A stretch of 64,000 nt of DNA from JALZAI01 sp038212215 (GCA_038212215.1 JBBQUT010000008.1:62001-126000), one strand, 5' to 3'. Numbered from the stretch's first letter, positions 43,847 to 53,460 are shown. Made by a program: numbers and translations. Notes: a model not told the origin generated them from the letters alone.

Positions 43847-45636
43847 TCGCCGGTGACGGACTGCGTGGGCGAATGCAGGGTCTGCAACGTCTTGCCTTCG
43901 CCGAGGTACATGTGCACGCCGCACGGCAGGCACGGATCGAAGCTGCGGACCGTGCGCATGATGTCGATTCCCTTGAAGTGCTCGCGATCGTTCTCCTCGA
44001 AGATCGGCTGACCCTGCACGGCGTCCTCGTAAGGGCCGGGTGTGCCATAGGAATCGCGCGGGTTCGCATTCCACGGCGTCGGCGGATACGGATGGTAGTT
44101 GGCAATCTTGCCGTCGCGGATCACCATGTGGTGGCTGAGCACCCCGCGCACGGCCTCGGTGAAGCCGCAGCCGATTCCCTCGTCAGGAACTTCGAACGTT
44201 TCCCACGTCTTGGTCCGACCGGCACGAATCTCCACGAGCGCTTTCTCGGCGAAGTGCAACGCGCACGCCGCGGCGTAGGCCTGGAAGTAGGTGCGGGCCC
44301 GGTTGCGCTCGATGGTGTTGCTCCACTGCGGGATCTTCCATTCGAACTCGACCGGCGGCTTCAATGCGGTCTTCGGCAAGTTGATCTTGACGCTGCTGCC
44401 GGTCGACTTGACGTAGCCGATGTCGACCAAGCCGGCCAGCGCGGTCGTCCACAATCTGGCGAGCGGGCCACCGCCTGTGTCGAGCGCGAGATAGTCCTTG
44501 CCGTCGTACCAGCGCGGCGACATCACCCAGCTGTACTTGTCGTCCAGGTTGCGCTTCTGCGGGCGGGGGTTCGTGTGCTGGTTCCACGGGTGGCGACGAT
44601 CCACCGGATTGCCCAGCGGATCGGTCTTGACGAAGGTCTCCTGTCCTTCCCAGTCGTCGTAGTAGGAGCTGCCGAGCAGGATCCGGATGCCGAGGTTGAT
44701 CTCCACCAGGTCCGTGGTGACCAGCTTGCCGTCAACGACGATGCCGGGGGTCACGTACATCTTGCGACCCCACTGCGTCATGTCCTTGTAGTCGAAATTG
44801 CAATACTCCGGATCCTGGAATGACCCCCAACACGCAAGCAGCGTGCGGCGAAGACCAACCTGCTCGTACCCAGGCAGCGCCTCGTAGAAGAAGTCGAACA
44901 GGTCGTCGTGCATCGGCACGACCTTCTTCATGAACTCGACGTAGCGCATCAGCCGCGACAGATAATCGGTCATGAGTTGGATCGTGGCCACCGTGCCCAC
45001 GCCGCCTGGATACAGCGTCGACGGGTGGACGTGGCGACCCTCCATCAGGCAGAACATCTCGCGCGTGGAGCGGCTCACCTGCAATGCCTCGCGGTAGAAC
45101 TCGCCGGTGAACGGGTTGAGGGAACGCATGATGTCGCCGACGGTGCGGTAGCCGTGGTCGGCGGCGTGCGGGGCCTCGGTCTGATTGGCGCGCTCAAGCA
45201 CCCCGGGGTTGGTCTCGGCGACCATCTTCTCGCAGTAATCCACCCCGACCAGATTCTCCTGGAAGATGTTGTGGTCGAACATGTACTCGGCCGCCTCGCC
45301 GAGGTTGACGATCCATTCCCCGAGGTGTGGCGGCTTGACGCCGTAAGCCATGTTCTGCGCATAGCAGGAGCAGGTCGCATGGTTGTCGCCACAGATTCCG
45401 CAGATGCGACTGGTAATGAAGTGGGCGTCGCGGGGATCCTTGCCCTTCATGAAGATGGAGTAACCCCGAAAGATCGAGGACGTGCTGTGACACTCCGCCA
45501 CGACCCGCTGCTTGAAGTCGATCTTTGTGTAGATGCCGAGACTTCCCACGATTCGGGTGATCGGGTCCCACGCCATCTCGACGAGGTCGTCCGCGCCATT
45601 AGCGCCGGCTGAGGGGCCAGGACGGGTCGCGGTCAT
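43843..45636 (-). CDS. hhyL: [NiFe]-hydrogenase large subunit, group 1h (actinobacterial type)
   Basis: About 597 residues. The Ni ligands are in RICGICGDNH (Cys 79 and 82) and DPCLPCGVH (Cys 569 and 572). A 22-residue tail follows the His, to be cut by the maturation protease. The second ORF start at 45669 is less likely than the ATG at 45636 (MTATRPGPS), because the stretch between them is short and poorly conserved. The enzyme splits H2, and relatives oxidise it at atmospheric level (family knowledge). The gene follows the small subunit after 85 bp. Confidence 0.95.
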   Translation of the reverse strand: MTATRPGPSAGANGADDLVEMAWDPITRIVGSLGIYTKIDFKQRVVAECHSTSSIFRGYSIFMKGKDPRDAHFITSRICGICGDNHATCSCYAQNMAYGVKPPHLGEWIVNLGEAAEYMFDHNIFQENLVGVDYCEKMVAETNPGVLERANQTEAPHAADHGYRTVGDIMRSLNPFTGEFYREALQVSRSTREMFCLMEGRHVHPSTLYPGGVGTVATIQLMTDYLSRLMRYVEFMKKVVPMHDDLFDFFYEALPGYEQVGLRRTLLACWGSFQDPEYCNFDYKDMTQWGRKMYVTPGIVVDGKLVTTDLVEINLGIRILLGSSYYDDWEGQETFVKTDPLGNPVDRRHPWNQHTNPRPQKRNLDDKYSWVMSPRWYDGKDYLALDTGGGPLARLWTTALAGLVDIGYVKSTGSSVKINLPKTALKPPVEFEWKIPQWSNTIERNRARTYFQAYAAACALHFAEKALVEIRAGRTKTWETFEVPDEGIGCGFTEAVRGVLSHHMVIRDGKIANYHPYPPTPWNANPRDSYGTPGPYEDAVQGQPIFEENDREHFKGIDIMRTVRSFDPCLPCGVHMYLGEGKTLQTLHSPTQSVTGE

Positions 45637-45721
45637 AGCGTGGCCTCCGTTGTGCAGTGTTGTGTGCATTGCCGGTCTACTGAACGCATAGCGCGCGGAC
45701 GCCGACTACTTGGTGCGCCGA

Positions 45722-46777
45722 CTACCAGGTGCGCGTGGCCCCAGTAGTCAGCTTGTGGCCCTTTGCGCGCCATTTCGGTTCCTTGTCTACAGTCTTCATA
45801 GTGATCTCGCGCAGGTTGCGGATTGCCTTGCCGTAGAAGCCGACGGCGGTTGTTGAGACCTTTCCCCCGGGCGGTTCGTCCATGAACGGCATGAATTTGT
45901 CCGGGAATCCAGGCATCGTGCAGCCGATGCAGATACCTCCGACGTTCGGGCACCCGCCGACACCGTTCATCCAGCCCCGCTTGGGCACATTGCATTTCAC
46001 GACCGGGCCCCAGCACCCGAGCTTCACGATGCATTTCGGCGATCCGTACTCGGTCGCGAAGTCACCCTGCTCGTAGTAGCCGGCGCGGTCGCAACCTTCG
46101 TGCACCGTCTGGCCGAACAACCAGGTCGGGCGCAGGGCGTCATCGAGCGGAATCATCGGCGCCTGGCCGGTGGCCATGTACAGCAGGTAGGTGATGGTTT
46201 CGGAAAGGTTGTCCGGCTGTACCGGGCAACCAGGCACGCACACGATGGGGATGCCAGCCTTGGACTTCCAGTCCCAGCCGAGGTAATCGGGCACGCCCAT
46301 GGCACCGGTGGGGTTGCCCGCCATGGCGTGGATGCCGCCGTAGGTCGCGCACGTGCCGGCCGCGAGAATCGCGGTTGCCTTCGGAGCGAGCCGGTCGAGC
46401 CACTCGCTGGTCGTCATCGGCTGTCCGGTCGCAGGATTGTTGCCGAACCCACACCAGTAGCCCTCGTCGTGCAAAGCTTCGTTAGGGATGGATCCTTCGA
46501 CGACGAGTACGAACGGTTCGAGTTCGCCACGGTCGGCCTTGAAGAACCATTCGAGGAAATCGTCGGCACCGCCGTTTGGGCCGCACTCAAAATCGATCAA
46601 CGGCCAGTGCACCGCGACTTTCGGCAGACCGGGCAGGGCGCCCAGCGCGATCTCCTCGATCGTCGGCTGGGTGGCGGCGGTGAGCGCCACCGAATCGCCG
46701 TCGCAACTCAATCCCGCATTGATCCACAACACGTGAATGAGCGTTTCTTCGGCCTTGACTGCTGCTTCGCTCGGCAC
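45722..46777 (-). CDS. hhyS: [NiFe]-hydrogenase small subunit, group 1h
   Basis: About 351 residues carrying three Fe-S clusters. The proximal-cluster motif is SCDGD (C25...D28) where most hydrogenases have CxxC; a Cys-to-Asp ligand at this place is the structural mark of the actinobacterial-type enzyme. Further Cys: GTCATYG, PGCPVQ, HEGCDRAG, KLGCWG, KCNVP, GGCPN and GICIGC. GTG at 46777 is preferred, with GGTGGGG about 6 nt upstream; GTG at 46789 is possible. With this start there is no Tat signal, so the enzyme is cytoplasmic. It is the first gene of the long minus-strand operon. Confidence 0.93.
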   Translation of the reverse strand: MPSEAAVKAEETLIHVLWINAGLSCDGDSVALTAATQPTIEEIALGALPGLPKVAVHWPLIDFECGPNGGADDFLEWFFKADRGELEPFVLVVEGSIPNEALHDEGYWCGFGNNPATGQPMTTSEWLDRLAPKATAILAAGTCATYGGIHAMAGNPTGAMGVPDYLGWDWKSKAGIPIVCVPGCPVQPDNLSETITYLLYMATGQAPMIPLDDALRPTWLFGQTVHEGCDRAGYYEQGDFATEYGSPKCIVKLGCWGPVVKCNVPKRGWMNGVGGCPNVGGICIGCTMPGFPDKFMPFMDEPPGGKVSTTAVGFYGKAIRNLREITMKTVDKEPKWRAKGHKLTTGATRTW

Positions 46778-47010
46778 CGCAAGCCCCACCCTTCGCCACA
46801 GAGCTATCCACGCAAGCAAACAATCCAGAGGCCGCCGCGTGGCCTGACTCACCTTCCTATGGGCGCTGCTGCGAGTCAATAGCCGCTCGAGGTTAGACAG
46901 GGGCCGAGACCTCAGATTTCGCGACAGCACCACGCATCGGACCGGTCTTGCCTGGGTGTGCCGGACGGGCGCAGACTGCACGAGGTCGACAGCCCACGAA
47001 GGGACACGCG

Positions 47011-47352
47011 ATGCACGAACTGTCGCTCTGCGGCGCGCTTGCCGACATCGTGCTGCGTAGCGCCGAGGAACGTCGCGTCGACACCGTGCATGTTCGCATC
47101 GGCCAGTTGCGCCAGGTCGTACCGGACACGTTGCAATTCTGCTGGTCGATGATCACCTCGGACACCGAGTTGGACGGCTGTACGCTGCAGATCGAGCGCG
47201 TCCCCGCCGTCCTGCGCTGCCGAGCGTGCGACGAGGAGCATCCCCTGAGCGCCCCGCCGACGTTCGCGTGCCTCGCCTGCGGCGGGATCGATGTCCAGGT
47301 CGTGGCCGGTGAGGAGTTCCTGGTGACCGAACTCGAATTGGCGACGGTGTGA
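47011..47352 (+). CDS. hypA: Hydrogenase nickel-incorporation protein HypA
   Basis: 113 residues starting MHELSLC: His2 is the nickel ligand. Zinc is held by two Cys pairs, CRACDEEH and CLACGG. It delivers nickel to the large subunit together with HypB. GAAGGGA lies upstream of the ATG. The gene is divergent from the small-subunit gene; the 233 bp between them must hold both promoters, but I see no convincing boxes. Confidence 0.95.
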   Translation: MHELSLCGALADIVLRSAEERRVDTVHVRIGQLRQVVPDTLQFCWSMITSDTELDGCTLQIERVPAVLRCRACDEEHPLSAPPTFACLACGGIDVQVVAGEEFLVTELELATV

Positions 47353-48092
47353 CGATGGGACGCTTGCACCGCCACGACGACGGGACAGTGCACGTCCACG
47401 ACGACCTTTCCGCCTACGAGACCGGGCCGCAGCGCGTCCAGGTGCTGGAGGCGATCTTCGGCGAAAACGACCGCCACGCGGCGCTCAACCGGGCCGACCT
47501 CGCCAGCGGCGGTGCGTGCGCGGTCAACCTGATGTCCTCGCCCGGTGCGGGCAAGACCACGCTGCTGCGCGAAGCGCTACTGCGACTGCGCGGGCGATTG
47601 CGGATCGGCGTCATCGAAGGCGACATCGAGACCAGCCTGGACGCCGATCGGCTGCACGGTCTCGGCGCGGCAATAGAACTCATCAACACCGGAAACGGCT
47701 TCGGCGGTGAATGTCACCTGGACGCGCCGATGGTCCGCGCCGCACTGCGGCGGCTTCCGATCGCGCAACTCGATCTGGTGCTCATCGAGAACGTCGGCAA
47801 TCTGGTCTGCCCGGCCGAATTCGATGTCGGCGAGCACGCCCGCGCGATGATCTATGCGGTCACCGAGGGCGAGGACAAGCCGCTGAAATACCCGATCATG
47901 TTCCGCTCGGCCGACGTGGTGCTGATCAACAAAATCGACTTGCTGCCGCATCTGGACTTCGACATGGCGCTCTTTCGCGACAACCTTTCAGCCGTGAACC
48001 CGACGGCGCGCGTCCTCGAGCTCAGCGCCCGCTCCGGCGAAGGCGTCGACCGCTGGTGCGACTGGCTGATCAACACTGTCGAAACTTCTTAG
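47349..48092 (+). CDS. hypB: Hydrogenase nickel-insertion GTPase HypB
   Basis: 247 residues. P-loop SPGAGKTT, the G3-type block IENVGNLVCP and the G4 motif NKID are intact, and the metal-binding Cys-His pair is in GECHLDAPMV. The N-terminus has only a short His-rich stretch (HRHDDGTVHVHDD), less than in nickel-storing HypB proteins. GTG start overlapping the hypA stop. Its stop overlaps the galK stop by 4 bp on the other strand. Confidence 0.95.
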   Translation: MTMGRLHRHDDGTVHVHDDLSAYETGPQRVQVLEAIFGENDRHAALNRADLASGGACAVNLMSSPGAGKTTLLREALLRLRGRLRIGVIEGDIETSLDADRLHGLGAAIELINTGNGFGGECHLDAPMVRAALRRLPIAQLDLVLIENVGNLVCPAEFDVGEHARAMIYAVTEGEDKPLKYPIMFRSADVVLINKIDLLPHLDFDMALFRDNLSAVNPTARVLELSARSGEGVDRWCDWLINTVETS

Positions 48093-49192
48093 CCGATCGC
48101 GCGCGCCCCATCAGACGGGACGGCCGGGAAGATGCGTGGCTCGCGCAAATCCGCATCGGCGAACGCACGCACCACCTCGGCACCGACACGCTCTGCTTGG
48201 TCGTGGTCGACCAGCGCGATCGCGCTGCCGCCGAATCCGCCGCCGATCATGCGCGCGCCGTACGCACCGGAGGCTAGCGAGGCATCGACCGCCAGATCGA
48301 GCTCTGCGCAGGACACCTCGAAATCATCGCGCAGCGACACATGCGACGCGCTCAACAGCGACCCAATTTCTCGCGCATGCGCTCCCGACTCGAGCAGCGC
48401 CACCGTCTGTTCGACGCGGGCGTTCTCGGTGAACACATGCTTCGCGCGGCGCCGCAAGACATCGTCGTCGACGAGGCTCCGCAGCGCGTCGTCGGCATCG
48501 GGCACCTCGCGCAGGGTGGCGACGCCGAGTCGGGCGGCCGCGCGCTCACACTCGGCGCGCCGCTTTGCGTACTCTCCGTCGGCCAGCTGATGCGAGGCGC
48601 GGGTGTCGATGACCAGGATTGTCAGCGCCTGCTCGACCAGCGGTAGCGGCACCTGCCGGCTGTATCCACTGCGCACATCGAGGAACAAGGCCTTCCCTGC
48701 TTGGCACAGCACGGACGCGCTCTGATCCAGCAGCCCGCTGGGCACGCCGACGAACTCGTTCTCTGCTGCATGGCAGAGCGCAACCATGTCCGCCGGCGAC
48801 AACTCGCAGCCGTAGGCGTCCGCGAGGGCTCCCGCGGCGGAGCATTCGACGGCTGCGGATGAGGACAGACCTGCACCGACCGGCAAGTCGCTGTCTAGAT
48901 CGACATCGGCACCACCGATCTCGAGGCCGGCGCGGCGCAGCGACCAGAGCACGCCGGCGACGTAGGCGGCCCAGTCCGCGACCGCGCCAGGTTCGAGTTG
49001 TGACAATGCAACCTCGGCGGCCCCGGCGAACCCAGTACTCGTCACCCGCAGCACGTCGTCCGCGCGACTGACCGCGCGGGCAGTCACTCCGAGCGGCAGC
49101 GCGAACGGGAGCACCAAGCCGTCGTTGTAGTCGGTGTGCTCACCAATCAGGTTGACGCGCCCGGGTGCGGTCCAGACCGCAGCGGAGACCAT
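48089..49192 (-). CDS. galK: Galactokinase
   Basis: About 367 residues of the GHMP kinase family. The galactose-binding signature PGRVNLIGEHTDYNDG (about 10-25), the ATP loop LPVGAGLSSSAAVE and the C-terminal GARMIGGGFGG are all intact. It phosphorylates galactose in the Leloir pathway; galT and galE are not in the window. Start at the ATG at 49192; the longer frame to 49339 runs into the NUDIX-like gene. It is convergent with hypB. Confidence 0.93.
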   Translation of the reverse strand: MVSAAVWTAPGRVNLIGEHTDYNDGLVLPFALPLGVTARAVSRADDVLRVTSTGFAGAAEVALSQLEPGAVADWAAYVAGVLWSLRRAGLEIGGADVDLDSDLPVGAGLSSSAAVECSAAGALADAYGCELSPADMVALCHAAENEFVGVPSGLLDQSASVLCQAGKALFLDVRSGYSRQVPLPLVEQALTILVIDTRASHQLADGEYAKRRAECERAAARLGVATLREVPDADDALRSLVDDDVLRRRAKHVFTENARVEQTVALLESGAHAREIGSLLSASHVSLRDDFEVSCAELDLAVDASLASGAYGARMIGGGFGGSAIALVDHDQAERVGAEVVRAFADADLREPRIFPAVPSDGARAIG

Positions 49193-49236
49193 GTGGTCCA
49201 GGCTAGCTGCGCCGCGCTCGTTGCTGGCGGCGATGC

Positions 49237-49770
49237 TCAGCACCCGCAGTACGCCAGCGCCTGGCGCAGCAGGGTGCCCTGGCCGCCGGACATCTCGAGT
49301 TGCAGGCTGTCGTCGGCGGCCTCTGTCGGGTCTAACCAAGTCAGCTCGAGTGCGTCCTGCTGCGGTTCGCAGTCGCCCTCGACGGGCACGACGAATGCGA
49401 GGGACACCGCGTGCTGACGCGGATCGTGAAACGCTGTCACGCCGGGTGTCGGGAAGTATTCGGCGATCGTGAACGGTTGCGGCGACGGCGGCACGCGCGG
49501 CAGCGCGAGCGGTCCGAGATCCTTTTCCAGATGCCGCAGCAGCGCCGAGCGGACCCGTTCGTGGTACTGCACGCGTCCCGACACGAGCGCCCGGCTGATG
49601 TCGCCGTGCCCTGTGACGCGGAGGAGCAACCCGACCGCAGTCACCGCACCTGTCTCATCCACGCGCACGGGCAGCGCGTCCACGTAGAGGATCGGCAGCC
49701 GTTCTCGCGCCGAATCCAGTTCCTCTCGGCTGAGCCAGCTGTTCCCGGACTGTGGCACCGTCTGAGTCAT
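49237..49770 (-). CDS. NUDIX-like protein (DUF4916-like)
   Basis: 177 residues. The fold looks NUDIX-like (RLPILYVDALPVRV, then GLLLRVTGHGDISRALVSGR), but the classical GxxxxxEx7REUxEExGU box is not complete, so hydrolase activity is doubtful. It reads in the same direction as galK with 44 bp between them. The ribosome site AAAGG lies inside a short tandem duplication upstream. Confidence 0.7.
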   Translation of the reverse strand: MTQTVPQSGNSWLSREELDSARERLPILYVDALPVRVDETGAVTAVGLLLRVTGHGDISRALVSGRVQYHERVRSALLRHLEKDLGPLALPRVPPSPQPFTIAEYFPTPGVTAFHDPRQHAVSLAFVVPVEGDCEPQQDALELTWLDPTEAADDSLQLEMSGGQGTLLRQALAYCGC

Positions 49771-49772
49771 GG

Positions 49773-49805
49773 AGCCTTTCTATGTCATCAGCCTTTCTAT
49801 GTCAT
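49773..49805. repeat. 17-bp tandem duplication carrying the ribosome site of the NUDIX-like gene
   Basis: AGCCTTTCTATGTCATC at 49773-49789 is followed by the same 16 bases at 49790-49805. On the minus strand each copy reads GATGACATAGAAAGGCT, with an AAAGG ribosome site and a two-codon ATG-ACA-TAG frame. Only the inner copy is at working distance from the gene start. Confidence 0.88.
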
Positions 49806-49872
49806 AAGGTCTTTGCGTCGGCAGTGCGACCCGGCCGCTCGGCTGCCGCCGGCGGCACGGTAGTAATGGCTG

Positions 49873-52190
49873 ATGGTCAGCACGCATCCAACCCCCGGAA
49901 GCATCCTCGGCACCCGAGTGCGCCGCACCGAGGATCCCGCGCTGCTGACGACCGGTGGCGTCTATACAGACGACCTGACTGACGAGCGGCTCTCAGGCGC
50001 ACTGCATGCGATCTTCGTACGCTCCCCAATAGCGCACGCCCGGATTGTCGGAATCGACGCGTCGCAGGCTCTCGCGATGGACGGGGTCGCGGGGGTCTAC
50101 ACCAGCGCCGATCTCGGCGAACTCAGCCCGCTTCGCCCGATGGCGAAGAACATCAACCAGCAGATGCTGCAGCCGCTTCTCGCCTCGGACACCGTCCGTT
50201 ACGTTGGCCAGCCGGTCGCGGTTGTCCTGTGCGAAGACCCTTACCTCCGCGAGGACGCGATGGAGTTGGTGGACGTCGACTACGACACGCTGCCCGCTGT
50301 CGTCCGGACGACCGACGCGCTGCGCGATGACGTGCTCCTGTTCGGTGAGGCGGGCACGAACGTCGCGGTGCGCTACGGCACGACGGGCGATCTTGACCCG
50401 CACGCCTTCGAAGCGTGCGAGGTCGTCGTGCGCCAGACGATCGAAAACCAGCGGGTGGCGCCCGCGCCGATGGAGACACGCTCAGCCGCAATCACCTGGC
50501 CCGAGGGCGAGCGGATGACTGCGTGGGTGCCGAGTCAGGGGGCGCAACTGGTGCGCAGCGCACTGGCCCGCGCGCTCTCCGTTGATCCGAGCGAGATCCA
50601 TGTGCTCACGCCCGACGTCGGCGGCGCCTTCGGCGCGCGATTCGGTGTCGACCCGGAAGTCATCGTGCTCGCCTGGCTGGCGCGCGAGATGCGCCGCCCA
50701 GTGCGCTGGTCCGAGAGCAGATACGAGAACCTGCTGGCGATGACGCACGGTCGCGGGCAGCAGCAGACGGTGACGATCGGCGGCACGCGGGCCGGAAAGA
50801 TCCAGGCTTACCGCCTCGAGGTGCTGCAAGACTGCGGCGCCTACCCCAAGATCGCCGCATTGCTACCGTCGCTGACGATCCTGATGGCTCCGGGCACGTA
50901 TCAGTTCGACACGGTGCAAGCGATTGCGACGTCGGTGGTCACGAATACGACGCCGATAGGGGCATATCGCGGCGCCGGACGGCCGGAGGCGACCGCAGCG
51001 GTCGAGCGGGCCGTCGACCTGTTCGCCGCCGAGATCGGCATGGACCCTGCCGATGTGCGCCGGGCGAATCTGCTGCCCAAATTCAGCGATCCGCACACCA
51101 ACGAATTTGGCGCGGTATACGACAGCGGCGACTTCGCCGCCGCGTTGGACACCGTGCTCGATGCCGCCGGATACCGGGATCTGCGCGCCGAGCAAAAGAA
51201 ACGGCGCGCCGAGGCCGGCCCGAAGCAGCTGGGCATCGGCATGTCCTGCTACGTCGAGGTGACCGGTGGCGGCGCAGAGTCCGGGGAACCGAACGAGAAC
51301 GCGAGCGTGGAAGTGCACGCCGACGGCACCGCAACCGTCCTCACCGGCACGTCGCCGCACGGGCAAGGACACGCAACCGCGTGGGCGATGATCGCTAGCG
51401 ACCAGCTGGGCATACCGATGGAGAAGATCGCGGTAGTGCACGGTGACACCGACAGGATTCCGAAAGGCGGTGGCACGGGCGGGTCCCGCAGCCTGCAGCA
51501 GGGTGGCGTGGCAGTGCAGCAGGCGTCCAAGGAACTCATCGAGAAGGCACGTGGTCTGGCAGCGGAACGACTCGAGGTAGCCGAGGCCGACCTGCAATTC
51601 GACGTCGGGCGTGGACGTTTCAACGTCGCTGGCGTGCCCGACGCGGGCGTCGACCTCGTCGAATTGGCCGCCGACGGGCAGTTGCTGGTCGCCAGCGTGT
51701 TCTTTGCACCGGGCCGACGTTCCCGTTCGGGGCGCACGTCGCTGTGGTCGAAGTGGACACCGAAACAGGAAAGGTGGAGTTGCAACGCATGATTTGTGTC
51801 GACGACGCCGGTGTTGTGCTCAACCCGTTGCTCGCCGAGGGTCAACGCCACGGTGGCATCGCCCAGGGCGCAGCACAGGCGTTTGTCGAGGAGTTCGTCT
51901 ACGACGCCGACGGCAACCCGCTCACGGCAAGCTTCGCCGACTACCCGTTCCTTTCCGCAACCGAGGTTCCGAGCTTCGAGCTGGTCGACATGGTGACGCC
52001 GACCTCGTACAACCCGTTGGGCGCGAAGGGAATCGGCGAGTCCGGCACGATCGGTGCCACGCCGGCGGTGCAGAACGCGGTGGTGGACGCGGTTGCCCAT
52101 CTGGGCGTGCGCCATATCGACATGCCCACGTCTCCTCGCGTCGTCTGGCAGGCCGTCCAGCGGGCAACGTCGAACAACGGAGCCCAGTGA
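49873..52190 (+). pseudogene. Molybdenum hydroxylase large subunit (CoxL form II-like), one-base frameshift
   Basis: Codons from 49873 to about 51710 encode the N-terminal four-fifths of a CO dehydrogenase/xanthine dehydrogenase-type large subunit, including AYRGAGRPE, the active-site signature of form II (not the AYxCSFR of true CO dehydrogenase). At about 51711-51715, in CCGGGCCGACG, one base is missing: the frame then stops at 51792, while the proper continuation (FPFGAHVAVVEVDTETGKVEL, then GAKGIGESGTIGA) is in the next frame and ends at 52190, overlapping the coxS start. One extra G would restore a protein of about 771 residues. It may be a true mutation or a sequencing error. Confidence 0.85.
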
Positions 52191-52651
52191 TGCAGGTGTC
52201 GATCGAGGTCAACGGTGAGCAGCGTTCGGACGAGGTCGAGCCGAGATTGCTGCTTGTGCACTATCTGCGCGACGTCTGCGGCCTGCGAGCGGCCAATGTC
52301 GGTTGCGACACGACGTCCTGCGGGGCGTGCACGGTGTTGCTAGGCGGTGAATCGGTCAAGTCGTGCACCGTCCTCGCTGCGCAGGCCGACGGACGCTCGG
52401 TAACCACGACCGAGGGGTTGGGCAGCGCCGGCGAGATGCACCCGGTGCAGCGGGCCTTCCGCGAGGAACACGCCCTGCAGTGCGGCTTCTGCACACCCGG
52501 CATGGTGATGGCGTCGGTTGCGCTGCTGGACGAGAACCCGACGCCCACCGAGAGCGAGGTCCGCTCCGCGCTGGAGGGCAACTACTGCCGCTGCACCGGT
52601 TATCACAACATCGTGCGGGCAGTTCTGCGCGCCGCCGAGGCATCCACGTGA
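52190..52651 (+). CDS. Molybdenum hydroxylase small (2Fe-2S) subunit, CoxS-like
   Basis: 153 residues with both iron-sulfur sites: plant-type ferredoxin Cys group (VGCDTTSCGACTVL and the later Cys) and the second site CGFCTPG...CRCTGY. It passes electrons from the molybdenum centre to the FAD subunit. Start overlaps the large-subunit stop (TGATG), and its stop overlaps the next GTG (GTGA). Confidence 0.92.
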   Translation: MQVSIEVNGEQRSDEVEPRLLLVHYLRDVCGLRAANVGCDTTSCGACTVLLGGESVKSCTVLAAQADGRSVTTTEGLGSAGEMHPVQRAFREEHALQCGFCTPGMVMASVALLDENPTPTESEVRSALEGNYCRCTGYHNIVRAVLRAAEAST

Positions 52652-53460
52652 TCACGGCGCCGTTCGACTACGTGCGCGCGGAGTCCCTCGCGCAGGTGCA
52701 CGAGTTATTGGCCCAGCACGGGGACGAAGCGAAGCTGCTTGCCGGCGGACACTCGCTGCTGCCGATGATGAAGCTTCGCCTGGCAGCACCGAGCATCCTG
52801 ATCGACATCGCCCGGTTGCCCGAGCTGAGCGGAGTTCGGGTCGACGGCAGCGATCTCGTGGTGGGCGCCTGCACGTCGCATTCGCGCGTGGCTGCGTCGG
52901 AGCTCGTTCTCGCTGAGGCCCCGTTGTTGGCGCATTCGGCCGCTCAGATCGCTGACCCGCAGGTTCGCCACCGCGGCACCCTTGGCGGGTCACTCGCCCA
53001 CGCCGATCCGGCGGCGGATCTGCCGATGGCGGTGCTCGCCCTCGACGCACAACTGGTGCTCGCGGGGCCGGCAGGTACGCGGACGGTGGCGGCCGCGGCG
53101 TTCTTCCAGGGATTCTTCGATACCGCCGTGCAGCCGGACGAAGTCCTCACCGAGATCCGCGTGCCACGCCGTCCCGGCATCGGTTGGGGATACGAGAAAT
53201 TCACCCGCCGCGCCAATGACTGGGCGATCGTCGGGGTGGCGACGGTAGCGGGCCGGATAGCGCTCGCGAACATGGGCCCGCAGCCCCTGCGCGCGCGGGC
53301 GAGCGAGCAGGCGCTGGCCGACGGGCAGCCGATTGCGGACGTCGCCGCGCTCGCGGCCGACGGCATGTCGCCAGCTGCCGACATGCATGCGACGGTCGAG
53401 TACCGCGAGCACCTCGCGCGGGTGCTCACCGGCCGGGCTTTGGAGGCTGCGGCGGCCTGA
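52648..53460 (+). CDS. Molybdenum hydroxylase FAD subunit, CoxM-like
   Basis: 270 residues. FAD-binding loops LLAGGHSLLPMM (about 31-42) and HRGTLGGSLAHADPAADLP (about 108-126) are intact. It should pass electrons from CoxS to an acceptor. The gene order large-small-medium differs from the medium-small-large order of true CO dehydrogenase. No coxD/E/F/G-type accessory genes follow. Confidence 0.92.
   Translation: MITAPFDYVRAESLAQVHELLAQHGDEAKLLAGGHSLLPMMKLRLAAPSILIDIARLPELSGVRVDGSDLVVGACTSHSRVAASELVLAEAPLLAHSAAQIADPQVRHRGTLGGSLAHADPAADLPMAVLALDAQLVLAGPAGTRTVAAAAFFQGFFDTAVQPDEVLTEIRVPRRPGIGWGYEKFTRRANDWAIVGVATVAGRIALANMGPQPLRARASEQALADGQPIADVAALAADGMSPAADMHATVEYREHLARVLTGRALEAAAA

Noticed and set aside
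46778..46981. Possible Tat-like N-terminal extension of the hydrogenase small subunit (RR then hydrophobic residues)
   Set aside because: The stretch lacks the full Tat motif, the family starts near the chosen GTG, and group 1h enzymes are cytoplasmic.
46778..47010. Promoter boxes between hhyS and hypA
   Set aside because: A TTGACT at 46879-46874 has no -10 box at proper spacing, so I did not call a promoter.
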